Source of the DNA: Ignavibacteriota bacterium | GTDB taxonomy: Bacteria; Bacteroidota; Ignavibacteria; Ignavibacteriales; Melioribacteraceae | Reading direction: 5' to 3' | Length of the DNA: 64,000 nt | Assembly (NCBI GenBank): GCA_016713565.1 | Contig: JADJOX010000003.1 | Span: forward strand, 186,001 to 250,000 | Part shown: positions 34,400 to 43,668 of the stretch, in pieces | Position numbering within the stretch: position 1 is the first letter of the stretch | Layout of the letters: every line of letters starts with the position of its first letter | Notes under the pieces: model-generated | Seen by the model: the letters and a program-made list of their open reading frames with translations, nothing else | The model's database searches: none | Told to the model about the DNA's origin: nothing | Program-made: the position numbers and the translations under genes

Positions 34400-36145
34400 T
34401 TATTCAATAGGAAAAATCTTTTCTAAATTTATTTGGTTATTTTGATTTGTCACTTTATAAACCGGCCATGTATTTAATTTATTTGCCAAATCATGCGCTA
34501 ATTCTCTTTTTCCATTTACAATATAAAATCTCATTCTCGTGTTTGGATTATTTTTATTTAGCTCCTCTCTAAATACCGCACGTTTCTCGTTTTGTCTCCA
34601 AGTAACTGCTAAATGCTCAACGCTGCAATCTTTAATAATAGAATAATCATTTCCCAGATATAAAAATCCATTTGATAAAGCCATTGCCGGATTTTGTTTT
34701 AGATCTTTTGGAATTTCGACAATTGTTTCTTCACCAGTACCGGCTGAATAATATATTTTATCAGATGTTTCAAACGCGATTTCAACCGCGCCATCATTCG
34801 GTCTTTTACAGTAAATATCAACCTTGTATATATTTCCATTAAATTTTTCTACTTCAATATTATAATCTTTGGCTCTCACATAAATTGGAAATGGCAAATA
34901 ATCTTCCTCAAATTTTAATTCTTTTAGCTCCTTTTTTATTTTCACATTTCCGGTTTTTGTATCAACTTCAAAATATTCGTTTTCTTTCGGCAAAATATCA
35001 ATTAATTCCTTAAATATTTTATCAAGAACCATTCTCGCATTTGCGACTTCATTCTCGGTGTACTGAACTTCTACCAACCACGGCGTCCAACCGCTTGAAT
35101 CACTCACTTCCGAAAGCAGCAGATGTTTCCATGCTTCTTTTATTAATTCAAGAAGTTTTAATATGTTTTTCCCTAGTGACTTCGCGTAATCAATTAGTTT
35201 TTCGGCGGTTAATATTTCCCCTCGTAATTCATAGCTTAAAGCTCTTGTAATTCCATCTGTTTCAACGCCGCTTCTTTGTCTTCCCATCCACATAAATGGT
35301 CCGCAAACATTCATATTCCAAGTACCTTCAGGTATAAAGGGATAATCTGCAATTTTATAATCTTTATCGTTTTTTAATATGTCAACTAATTCTGTCATTG
35401 TTACAAACAGATAACCTTCATTCTCTAGTTTTTTAAATTCATCAATACTTTTCTTTTCTTGTTCAGGTACTTTATAAAAATTACTGTTATAATCTAAAGT
35501 ATTAAATACTTCGCCATCATCAAGAAATGACCAATCCCAATCTAAATTTTTAAGTTTCTTTTCTCCGGCACCAATTAAACCCAAAATAGAATCATAACCA
35601 TATTTAACATTTACCAAAGGCATTGTTTTATCTCTGTAATAAGAATGAGGATCGGAACTTGTAACAACAACATCATATTTTCCTTTTAACGCTGACGCGA
35701 GTCCCGGGGAGTATTGAATTTCCTGACCGAAAAAAACTCTTGATCTTTTCAGATTATACTTTTCTAAAATCTCATCGGAAATTTCAATTGATTTCTGAAG
35801 ATCATATGCCGGATAAGCAATAAAAAATTGATCGGAATAATGTGCGATCACCAATTCAATTTGTCCGCGATCAATTAATTTTCTTAGCAATTTTAAGACT
35901 TCAGGATATTCTTCTGCCATGGTTTCTATCGCATATCCCTGGAATTCAAAATCTGCTTTGTACTGAGGATTAAGATCGAAGAATTGCAAAGCAGGATAAA
36001 GTGATTCTTTAACAATTCTGTTTTCAATTCTATAATCGCCGGCAACGTACTGAAAATTATAATGAAATAATCCAATTGCGTATTTTGGTTTTGCGAAAAT
36101 TGTGCTAATACTAACTATAACAAAAACTAACAGATATTTTCTCAT
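34400..36145 (-). CDS. GH38/GH57-like glycoside hydrolase, secreted
   Basis: A 581-aa secreted protein with a (beta/alpha)7 barrel of the GH38/GH57/deacetylase superfamily. Supporting features are an N-terminal AIGLFHYNFQYVAGDY, FEFQGYAIETMAEEYPEVLKLL and LIDRGQIELVIAHYSD (both resembling the alpha-mannosidase strand-helix pattern), FFGQEIQYSPGLASAL with a possible catalytic Glu, a WDWSFLDDGEVFN segment, and a helical bundle with HLLLSEVSDSSGWTPW. A C-terminal beta domain follows. The substrate could be an alpha-linked hexose, but neither family assignment is certain from the sequence alone. It lies 58 bp after the GH141-like gene and 11 bp before the sialidase pair. Confidence 0.65.
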   Translation of the reverse strand: MRKYLLVFVIVSISTIFAKPKYAIGLFHYNFQYVAGDYRIENRIVKESLYPALQFFDLNPQYKADFEFQGYAIETMAEEYPEVLKLLRKLIDRGQIELVIAHYSDQFFIAYPAYDLQKSIEISDEILEKYNLKRSRVFFGQEIQYSPGLASALKGKYDVVVTSSDPHSYYRDKTMPLVNVKYGYDSILGLIGAGEKKLKNLDWDWSFLDDGEVFNTLDYNSNFYKVPEQEKKSIDEFKKLENEGYLFVTMTELVDILKNDKDYKIADYPFIPEGTWNMNVCGPFMWMGRQRSGVETDGITRALSYELRGEILTAEKLIDYAKSLGKNILKLLELIKEAWKHLLLSEVSDSSGWTPWLVEVQYTENEVANARMVLDKIFKELIDILPKENEYFEVDTKTGNVKIKKELKELKFEEDYLPFPIYVRAKDYNIEVEKFNGNIYKVDIYCKRPNDGAVEIAFETSDKIYYSAGTGEETIVEIPKDLKQNPAMALSNGFLYLGNDYSIIKDCSVEHLAVTWRQNEKRAVFREELNKNNPNTRMRFYIVNGKRELAHDLANKLNTWPVYKVTNQNNQINLEKIFPIE

Positions 36146-36203
36146 TTTAAACTTTTCATTTTTTTAGATTACAAAATAATTTATTTCTAAATTTTAAAGA
36201 ATA

Positions 36204-39173
36204 TTATTGGCTTTCCTCACAAATAATTTTAAGACTTTCAAAATATACTTTGGAAGGCCTTCGATCATTTGTTCCGCCAGCAATTCCAATGTTAATTGAT
36301 TTTGCAAGATCTTTTATTTCCGGTGAATCTCTAACAATTTCCCAATTTGTTCCATCGTAACTAAAATAACTAATAAATTTATTGCCATCTCTAATCAGTT
36401 TTAACCAAACTGGGAAAGGATTTTTCTTTTCATAATTAAAACTTTTAGTATTGTGCATCGAGCCATCGGCAAATTCATCCCATTGCGCACCATTTCTCTT
36501 TGGGGTAGAAAAAACTAAAAATGATCCTTTGCATCCAATTTCATCCACATTACTTTTTGTAATATCATTTCTAACGAATAACCCAGCTCTAAACCACTCG
36601 CTTACTCCTTCTCCAAATTTCTGAACTTTAACTAAGGCAATAAAATTTCCCGAAATCTTTCTATTCAAATAAATTGTACCATAAGAATCCTCGGCGTGTA
36701 AAAAATCGGTGCCGGAAGCTTCAATCTCAAAAATATTTTTGTCAATTGAGAAATTAAAATTACACGGCTGCGCGGTTGTTGAGCAAAATGTAGAAAGATC
36801 CTTATCTGATATTTTCTGCTCCTCACCTTTGTAAACTTCAATTTCAATCGGTTCATAATTTCCAATTGTTATTTTATGTTTTCCTAAATTAGGAATAATA
36901 GAAAAATTTACTTCCGAAATTTCATTCTCATTTAAACTGACTGACTTGGTTTCTGCAATTTTATTATCAACCAACAATTCAATTTTGAATTCTTGCTTTG
37001 CATTTTTTATATTCTGTACAACACTTTTTATAATTACATTTTCTTCTAATGGTAATTTATTCATTGAAGAGCGAATATCATTAACGACAAATTTTAACGG
37101 CTCACCTTTTACATTTATTTCTAATTCTGAACTTTCGTTTATAGAAATTCTATGTTTTCCCGGTTCATAAAATTGATAAATAAATTCTATTGTTCTAATA
37201 TTATTTGAAATTATAGGAAACTTTTTACTTTCAGCAATTTTACCATCAATGTATAGATCAACACTTTCTATTCCACTTGAACCTAAATTTTTTACCTCGC
37301 TTTTTATCGAAACTTTTTCACCGGTTAAATATTCCTTTTTCTCATTTATTATTACAGAACCGGTATAAAATTTCGGATTTCCCAAGATTAATTTTTCGGG
37401 ATCGTTTACTGGCTTTTCAATTAAAAAATTATCTTTATAAATATTATCTGTAATATATGCGGCACATAATTTCATTTCAGCTTGTTTTAAGTTGTAATAA
37501 ATATTGTCGAAAGCATTCCATCCTTTCGACATGTTTTGAAAAAAGAATCCAACATTTTCGTTAGTTGGTGCAGGTCGTACATCATGAACCAAATTATTTC
37601 TTACAATAGAACCCGGACTCAAACCAAAAACCGCTATACCGCCTTCATCATCTCTCAGCATTGTGGCATATTCAACATGATTATATTCTACCAAATAATT
37701 TCCATCGCTTGATTCTTCTACATTAGGCCAACTGCCTACTGCTAAGCCGTAACTTCCAACATTGGAGACAAAATTATGATTAATTTCTGTTCTAAGCGTG
37801 TTTGACGCGCCAATTCCCATATGCGCATACTCGCCGCCTTCAATTTCATTGTAAGAAATTGTATTATCATAAACCATGTCATTCCAAGATTCAGGTTTTG
37901 CCGCACCTCTTAATTCAATTCCGCTGCCTTCAAAATTCATAATCTTATTTTTTGTAATCAAATTTTTATAACTGCCCAAACCTAATTTAATTGGAGTTTG
38001 TCCGACATTGTTGATCTTACAATTTATAATCTCGCAATTATTTGCGTATACAAGATCAAGAGTCGCTTCACCGCCAAAAGAAGTTGTAGTAAATTCCAAA
38101 TTGTAAAATCTTAAATTTCTAATAGGTTTATCTTTCTTTCCAATAACTTTGAAAAGGGATTTAGAATAAGGCACATAAACATCCGCTTCATTAAGATTCG
38201 TATTTTCATTTGAAGGTAAAAATGACAATATTTTTTTTGAACTATTATAAAACCATTCTCCGGCAGTATCCAAAATTGATTCAACATTATCAATAAAGTA
38301 TTTTGGAGGAATGATCATTATTTCCGAATTGGGTTTTTCTAAATACGCAATATTATTTACTTCATCAATTTTAGATATTTTTCCAAAAACAGTTCCCCAT
38401 CTTACGAACATTGTCAAATTATTTGTAGATAAATTTTCCCAATTCTTTAAATCACCTTTGTTAAATTTAAATGAGCTTGAATCGGTTGGAATACCGACTG
38501 TATTAAAGAATCCCTTATTTGGAGCCCTAGCGAGAGTTTGTCTTTTCCCATTAACATATAATTCTTTAACTTTACTTAAATTTACTTTTGTCTGCCAAAT
38601 TCCGTTTTCGGCTTTGATCCAATTAGCTATTTTTTTACCGCCGGAGATTACCGCATTTTCACCCGGATAAGAAGCATAAGTCACAAAGTAATCTTTTAAT
38701 TTATGGTATTCAAATGCTCCAGTCGGAAGATCCGTTTCTACTCTTTCTCCGCCATCATTAGGTGAAAAAGTAATTGAACTGTCAATTGAATAAATTCCTT
38801 CTCTTATTAAAACAAGAATATCATTTCCACTGCCGAATTTATGAGTTGAACCTATAAATCTTTTTTCAACCGGCGGAAGTTTTTCTTTATAGATTTTTTG
38901 CTTTAGATTAATAACTGCTATTCTTGCTCTTTCAATTGTGGCAAATGGTCCATCAGTTTTTTTTGCGTTTGGTTCCGCCAATTTACCTGACCAATTATCA
39001 TTCCCTTTTGTCGACACATAAAAATCGGCGGTTTTGTTTTCAAGATTATACTCTTTGTAAATTTCACCTCTGAGAAATCTTCCTTGTGAAAACAAATGTC
39101 CAGTAAGAACCAATATTATAAATAAAGTATGATAAACAAAAAATGCGTTAATATGCTCGGGTTTAAATTTCAT
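36204..39173 (-). CDS. GH141-like parallel beta-helix enzyme with CARDB and LamG-type modules
   Basis: A 989-aa secreted multidomain protein. The N-terminus (FYVSTKGNDNWSGKLAEPN, DGPFATIERARIAVINLK) and the following right-handed beta-helix (about 50-590, with NEIEGGEYAHMGIGASN and VEYATMLRDDEGGIAVFG) resemble GH141 (fucosidase/xylanase) and related pectin-active families. Two CARDB-like Ig domains follow (about 600-790, each with VDLYIDGKIAESK- or ELLVDNKIAETK-type strands), then a concanavalin-like DUF1349-type domain (about 800-985, WFRAGLFVRNDITKS, GNKFISYFSYDGTNWE). It would act on a polysaccharide outside the cytoplasm. Function beyond the fold is not certain. Confidence 0.75.
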   Translation of the reverse strand: MKFKPEHINAFFVYHTLFIILVLTGHLFSQGRFLRGEIYKEYNLENKTADFYVSTKGNDNWSGKLAEPNAKKTDGPFATIERARIAVINLKQKIYKEKLPPVEKRFIGSTHKFGSGNDILVLIREGIYSIDSSITFSPNDGGERVETDLPTGAFEYHKLKDYFVTYASYPGENAVISGGKKIANWIKAENGIWQTKVNLSKVKELYVNGKRQTLARAPNKGFFNTVGIPTDSSSFKFNKGDLKNWENLSTNNLTMFVRWGTVFGKISKIDEVNNIAYLEKPNSEIMIIPPKYFIDNVESILDTAGEWFYNSSKKILSFLPSNENTNLNEADVYVPYSKSLFKVIGKKDKPIRNLRFYNLEFTTTSFGGEATLDLVYANNCEIINCKINNVGQTPIKLGLGSYKNLITKNKIMNFEGSGIELRGAAKPESWNDMVYDNTISYNEIEGGEYAHMGIGASNTLRTEINHNFVSNVGSYGLAVGSWPNVEESSDGNYLVEYNHVEYATMLRDDEGGIAVFGLSPGSIVRNNLVHDVRPAPTNENVGFFFQNMSKGWNAFDNIYYNLKQAEMKLCAAYITDNIYKDNFLIEKPVNDPEKLILGNPKFYTGSVIINEKKEYLTGEKVSIKSEVKNLGSSGIESVDLYIDGKIAESKKFPIISNNIRTIEFIYQFYEPGKHRISINESSELEINVKGEPLKFVVNDIRSSMNKLPLEENVIIKSVVQNIKNAKQEFKIELLVDNKIAETKSVSLNENEISEVNFSIIPNLGKHKITIGNYEPIEIEVYKGEEQKISDKDLSTFCSTTAQPCNFNFSIDKNIFEIEASGTDFLHAEDSYGTIYLNRKISGNFIALVKVQKFGEGVSEWFRAGLFVRNDITKSNVDEIGCKGSFLVFSTPKRNGAQWDEFADGSMHNTKSFNYEKKNPFPVWLKLIRDGNKFISYFSYDGTNWEIVRDSPEIKDLAKSINIGIAGGTNDRRPSKVYFESLKIICEESQ

Positions 39174-39190
39174 TTTAATTCCAGTTTAGA

Positions 39191-41050
39191 TTAATTGTTT
39201 TTTGTTAGCCAAATACGCGATCTTGGCGCAAGTTCAATTGTAAATTTGCCATTAACAAATTCATAAGTTGAATTAGTCAATTTATCCTTAAGCTTTTCAA
39301 TAGAACTATCTTCAAAACTTAAAATCACTTGCTGAACAGAGTTATTATAATTATGAATTAAATAATTACATTTCCCAAAAGGTTGAATTGAAATTCTGGC
39401 TGGCGCGTCAATTTTATAATCTTTATCTAAATTAAATATTTCTCTTATTTCATTTGTCCATGCTTTAGGTATTTCCAATAAGCCCAAAGGTTTTGGACAC
39501 AACAAAACTTCACCAACTTTATCAAAATCTTCTTGAGAAAATGTATGTGTATTTAAAACATAAATCTCAGAATTTTTATAATTATTTTTCGTTAAAAATG
39601 GTATAGATTTATTTTCGTGAATTGCTTCTAGAAGAACATCCGCTTCTTTTAATTTTAGGTTACATTCTAAATCCAAACCATGTTCAATTTTTATTTCTTT
39701 ACTATTTTCAATAATCTGATCAGAATTAAATGGATTTGCTTTGGAGATATTCTCAATGCCGGAAATATTATACAAAAAGTCATTATTCATTGCGGAGAGA
39801 AATCCTGCAGTACAAATTAATTTTACTCCTTTGTTTACAGATGATTTAATTTTTTCAGCAATATTCTTATCGGACGCTGCTTGTGTCGGCAAAAATATTA
39901 CATTACAATTCGAAGGATATTCATGTACCGGAATAATCGGAACTCCCAACATTCCCATAAAATCCATTATATACAAATCACCGCCGGCATCGCTATTAAT
40001 CGGTTTGTATGCTTTAATCCCATGCACAGGATTTTCACTGATAAACTTTGCCAAATCGGCTAATTGTTCAAATTGGTTTCTTAATAAATGATGTCCTTCA
40101 TGTCCGTTTATCAAATCAAAATAATTAAATATTACTATTTCTTTTGCACCTGCAATTACCGATTGGTAAGCTTGTTCAATAAAGTCATTTTTATCACAAT
40201 CACCATGATCAAACCACGCTCCGCCAATCTTATCTTTTACTATATCTTTTATCCAACTGTAATTTATAAATCCTTCATAAGGCTGTACAAATCCATACCG
40301 CTGAGTATATTGACCACGAGTTTCAGTACCGACCCAAACTTCATCATATATTTTTGGTTTAGTAGAAAGATCGTATCCAAATAAGTGAAATCTATCATAC
40401 CATTGCGGAAATTTAACGATCATTTTAATTTTTGGATTTACTTCCTTTGCTGGCTTAACGAATATTTCTTCAGATATTTTTGTCAGCAATTCTCTTCTAT
40501 ATTGCGACCAAGTTCTAATTCCTTTTGCCGATTTAGATTCTGCGCTTGTATCGCCGGTACATAAAAAATCATCAACAATAAATTCATCAAATATTTCGGC
40601 CGATATTTTAACAACATTTTTCAAATCAGTTTGTGTTTTTTCATTCTGCCAATTGAACCAGCCTAGTTTTCCTTCCTGCTTTACTCCAAACGTATCTCCA
40701 GGTACAGTCGCTATTCCGCCGACAACTTCAAAGTTATTTTTCACAAAATAATTTTTAACTTCACTCAATAATTTTTTATCAACAGCTAATCCGCTTCTGT
40801 AAACTTCAATATATACTTTTGTAATTCCATTACATCTCAAAACGGAAAGGGCTTCTCGTCTTCCGGTTTCATTATTCAAAAGATCTCTAACCGCGTGAGC
40901 AGTAATGTAGGAACTGAGACGCAAATCTTTTATTCTGGATTTCGCGAATTCAAATTGATCTTCAATTTTATCTGTTTTTGTTTGGCAAAATACTAATGAT
41001 GAGAACAACATTACAATCGCGGCAAATAATCTGATAATTTTCAGCTTCAT
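39191..41050 (-). CDS. Unclassified TIM-barrel glycosidase-like protein with GATase-like domain
   Basis: A 619-aa secreted protein (signal peptide FAAIVMLFSSLVFCQ). The N-terminal part looks like a TIM barrel: ALSVLRCNGITKVYIEVYRSG, FDEFIVDDFLCTGDT (acidic pair at a barrel strand end), KMIVKFPQWYDRFHLFGYD, EVWVGTETRG and GGAWFDHGDCD. The middle (about 330-450) resembles the glutamine-amidotransferase-like domain often attached to beta-galactosidase-type enzymes (NCNVIFLPTQAASDKNIAEK). A small C-terminal beta domain ends in PRSRIWL. I know no named family for it. It lies between the DUF4838 and GH141-like genes, so a glycoside hydrolase role is likely but unproven. Confidence 0.6.
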   Translation of the reverse strand: MKLKIIRLFAAIVMLFSSLVFCQTKTDKIEDQFEFAKSRIKDLRLSSYITAHAVRDLLNNETGRREALSVLRCNGITKVYIEVYRSGLAVDKKLLSEVKNYFVKNNFEVVGGIATVPGDTFGVKQEGKLGWFNWQNEKTQTDLKNVVKISAEIFDEFIVDDFLCTGDTSAESKSAKGIRTWSQYRRELLTKISEEIFVKPAKEVNPKIKMIVKFPQWYDRFHLFGYDLSTKPKIYDEVWVGTETRGQYTQRYGFVQPYEGFINYSWIKDIVKDKIGGAWFDHGDCDKNDFIEQAYQSVIAGAKEIVIFNYFDLINGHEGHHLLRNQFEQLADLAKFISENPVHGIKAYKPINSDAGGDLYIMDFMGMLGVPIIPVHEYPSNCNVIFLPTQAASDKNIAEKIKSSVNKGVKLICTAGFLSAMNNDFLYNISGIENISKANPFNSDQIIENSKEIKIEHGLDLECNLKLKEADVLLEAIHENKSIPFLTKNNYKNSEIYVLNTHTFSQEDFDKVGEVLLCPKPLGLLEIPKAWTNEIREIFNLDKDYKIDAPARISIQPFGKCNYLIHNYNNSVQQVILSFEDSSIEKLKDKLTNSTYEFVNGKFTIELAPRSRIWLTKNN

Positions 41051-41068
41051 AAAACCTCATTCAATAAT

Positions 41069-43628
41069 TTATTTTGCATTGTTTACATAATTATGAAATG
41101 CTTCCATATGCGGCTTACCCGATTCGGCAAAATGTGTAATTCCTTCACGTTCAACAATTTCATTAAATTTATCGTATGTACCGTCATATTTAGAATTAAC
41201 CGGAAATCTTGAACACTTCAAATACATTAACGGCAAACGCGCCATTTCCACTCTTTCCTTAATTTCATCATTTTCGGCAACAATAATTGCTTTGTCAAAT
41301 ATTTTATCGGCGCATTTAATAAATTTTTCGGAAAATATTACATCATCAACTCCCAATCCCAGGTGTATGTGAGTATCTTCATTTAACTGTGAATGAAGCA
41401 AATTAAAATATTCTTTAACATATTGTCCGCTTTTGCCGTAATAACCATACATAAAATCATTAATTACATCTTCAACATCCGCGTTTGAATTCCATAAAAG
41501 TTTAGAAATTAAATAAGCGCGTAATTCCGAAAATTCACCGCCGCGACTTTGATAAGCGGCTTGTTCCATTATACCTATGGAATTATTTTCTTGGAATGTT
41601 TTTATGTTGGATTGCAGAACATTAAAATTCGGATATGGTAAAATATAGTGACTAAAATTAACAACATAATCCCAAATATATAAATGAGGTGCAATTGCCG
41701 ACCAAGCCTTCCAGGTCGGAAAGAAATTCTTGGTTTTCGGGACAACTTTTAAAATCATGTGCAAAGCAGCATTCTATACTGCACAATCTAATAACAACAT
41801 TTTCACGCGGCTTTATATTCTTAGGTGGTTTACGAGTGTATTGATACGCAAGTGTGCCGACATATTTATTAGGAAATTCAGATTTTATATTATCCGCAAC
41901 TTGATTGACAAACCAAACAACAGCACCTGACTCGCTGCCTTCCTTTTTAACAATAGCCTGACAATTTTCACACTGACAAGGATTTCGCCAATCATTTTGA
42001 GAAACCGAATAAATTAAATTACCAGGTTCAGTGCGCATTACTTCTTTTAATTTTTCGGTAATAATTTTTAAAACATTTGGATTTGTTAAACATAATTGTG
42101 CATTTTCATAAATTCTTTGTCCATCTATTAAACTATAATATTCAGGATGCTCTGTAAAGTATTCTGCCGGCGGCATAAACCTATAAAATGTGTGAACTGA
42201 CCAATAACCTTCAACTCCGCCAATCTGTTCGCGGGTTCCCATTGCGCCGTTAATTTTATTATGCGCCGCCCAAATTGGTTCAAACGCTTCATAATAAAAA
42301 TCATTTCTAACACGGATTGCTGGAGAATCGGTAAATTTTAAATAGCTGAATATAAATTCATCCCGTTTAGGAATGAATGTAACATTCGGAGTATACCAGC
42401 GAACGCCAAATTCATTTTCCAAAAATGAAAAAACCGAATACATTGTTCCGCGTTCTTCTCCTCCAATTAAAATTATATTTGATCCGCAATTTTTATAAAA
42501 ATATGATTCGTCAATTAAATTTGGTTTATTGAATGTATCGCCTAATAATTTTGCAGAATGTTTGTTATAACCAATGATTATTTCATTTTCCGATAAAACA
42601 CAATTGTCATCTTCAATTTTAAATTCAACGCCGCTGATTTCTTTTATTGTTTTGTTTAATTCATCGGCTGCCCATTTTTCCGAAGCAGAAGCTGATTTAC
42701 TTAAAATTATTTTATAATTGGATTTATTGTTTTTAAATAGCGTAAATTCTTTTTTATTTCCAGAAAAGAAATTTATTTCCTTCTGCCATATTTTGTTATC
42801 TGTTCTTTCAGCACTTATATTTAATTTGTACTGCTGATAATTATTATTTAAAATCGGGAGTTTCATAGTTTTATTTTTATCCCAATCACCTTTCCACAAA
42901 AGTAAATTTGTCTCATCCTTAATTTCCAATTTTACGGATTTAAAAATATCATCCGCTACATTATCATTAAGCATAAATTTTAGTTCGGAATTCCCTTGCG
43001 GATAGGCGGTAATTTCAAAAACTCCGTTTTTCATAAGAAATGATTCTACTTTGAAAGGAAGAATTCTTGCGCAGAATCCCCAATAATTTCCCCGTTCTTC
43101 TATCTTCAATAATATTTTATTTTTGCCTTTATCAAAGTGAACCGGAATTAGATCTTCGTCGGGTTTTACACCTCTTCCGCTTTGATGATCCCATAATTCC
43201 TTATTATTTATCCACAATTTTCCGCCGTCATTTGTCCCAAGCGCAAGAATATAAGTTCCTTCCTTTTCAACATTGATTTCTTTGTAAGCATAAGCGGTTA
43301 TATAAGAACGTTTAGAAACCGCATCGTCCAAATTTATTATTGAATCATTTGAGTTTAACAATTTCCATTTAAGAATTTCGCCTTTTTCATTTATGCTCTT
43401 ATTTTTATCAAAAGTAAAATTATATTCTCCGCCAAAATCCTTAAGAAAATCCTTTTCAAAATCCGGAAGATGATTTATGTTATCCATACTTTCTGTTAAA
43501 GTAAATGGACCAATTAAAAACCAATCCTTTAACCATTCATTTGTTTTTACAAAATTACTTTGAGTATGAATTTTACCTGCTGATACAAGTAACAAAAATG
43601 AAATTAAAAACATAAATTTTGTTTTCAT
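41069..43628 (-). pseudogene. DUF4838 (alpha-glucuronidase-like) enzyme with one-base frameshift
   Basis: One gene split over two frames. The first frame (43628 down to 41658) encodes a signal peptide, a jelly-roll module (about 40-190, GTYILALGTNDGGKLWINN), a GH67/GH20-like N-terminal domain (ILSKSASASEKWAADELNK, about 310-410) and most of DUF4838 (VSQNDWRNPCQCENCQ, IRLCSIECCFAHD). It ends after LEG in a short nonsense tail. The second frame (from about 41704 to 41069) continues exactly where the family would, WSAIAPHLYIWDYVVNFSHY, to the C-terminus. Removing one of the two A/T bases at 41704-41705 restores an 852-aa protein. There is no slippery heptamer, so this is a real frameshift or a base-call error. 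The intact enzyme would act on a uronic-acid-type glycan. Confidence 0.88.
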
Positions 43629-43668
43629 TATTATATCTCAATTGTTTATGAATTTTAACATTCGGCCT

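Noticed and set aside
39741..40091. Open frames on the plus strand opposite the large genes (for example here and at 21494-21817)
   Set aside because: They lie wholly inside convincing minus-strand genes, have no ribosome-binding site and encode no recognisable motifs; AT-rich codon use leaves such frames open by chance.
41658..41764. Programmed ribosomal frameshift in the DUF4838 gene
   Set aside because: No slippery heptamer, internal Shine-Dalgarno or pseudoknot-like stem is visible near the junction; a single extra base is simpler.
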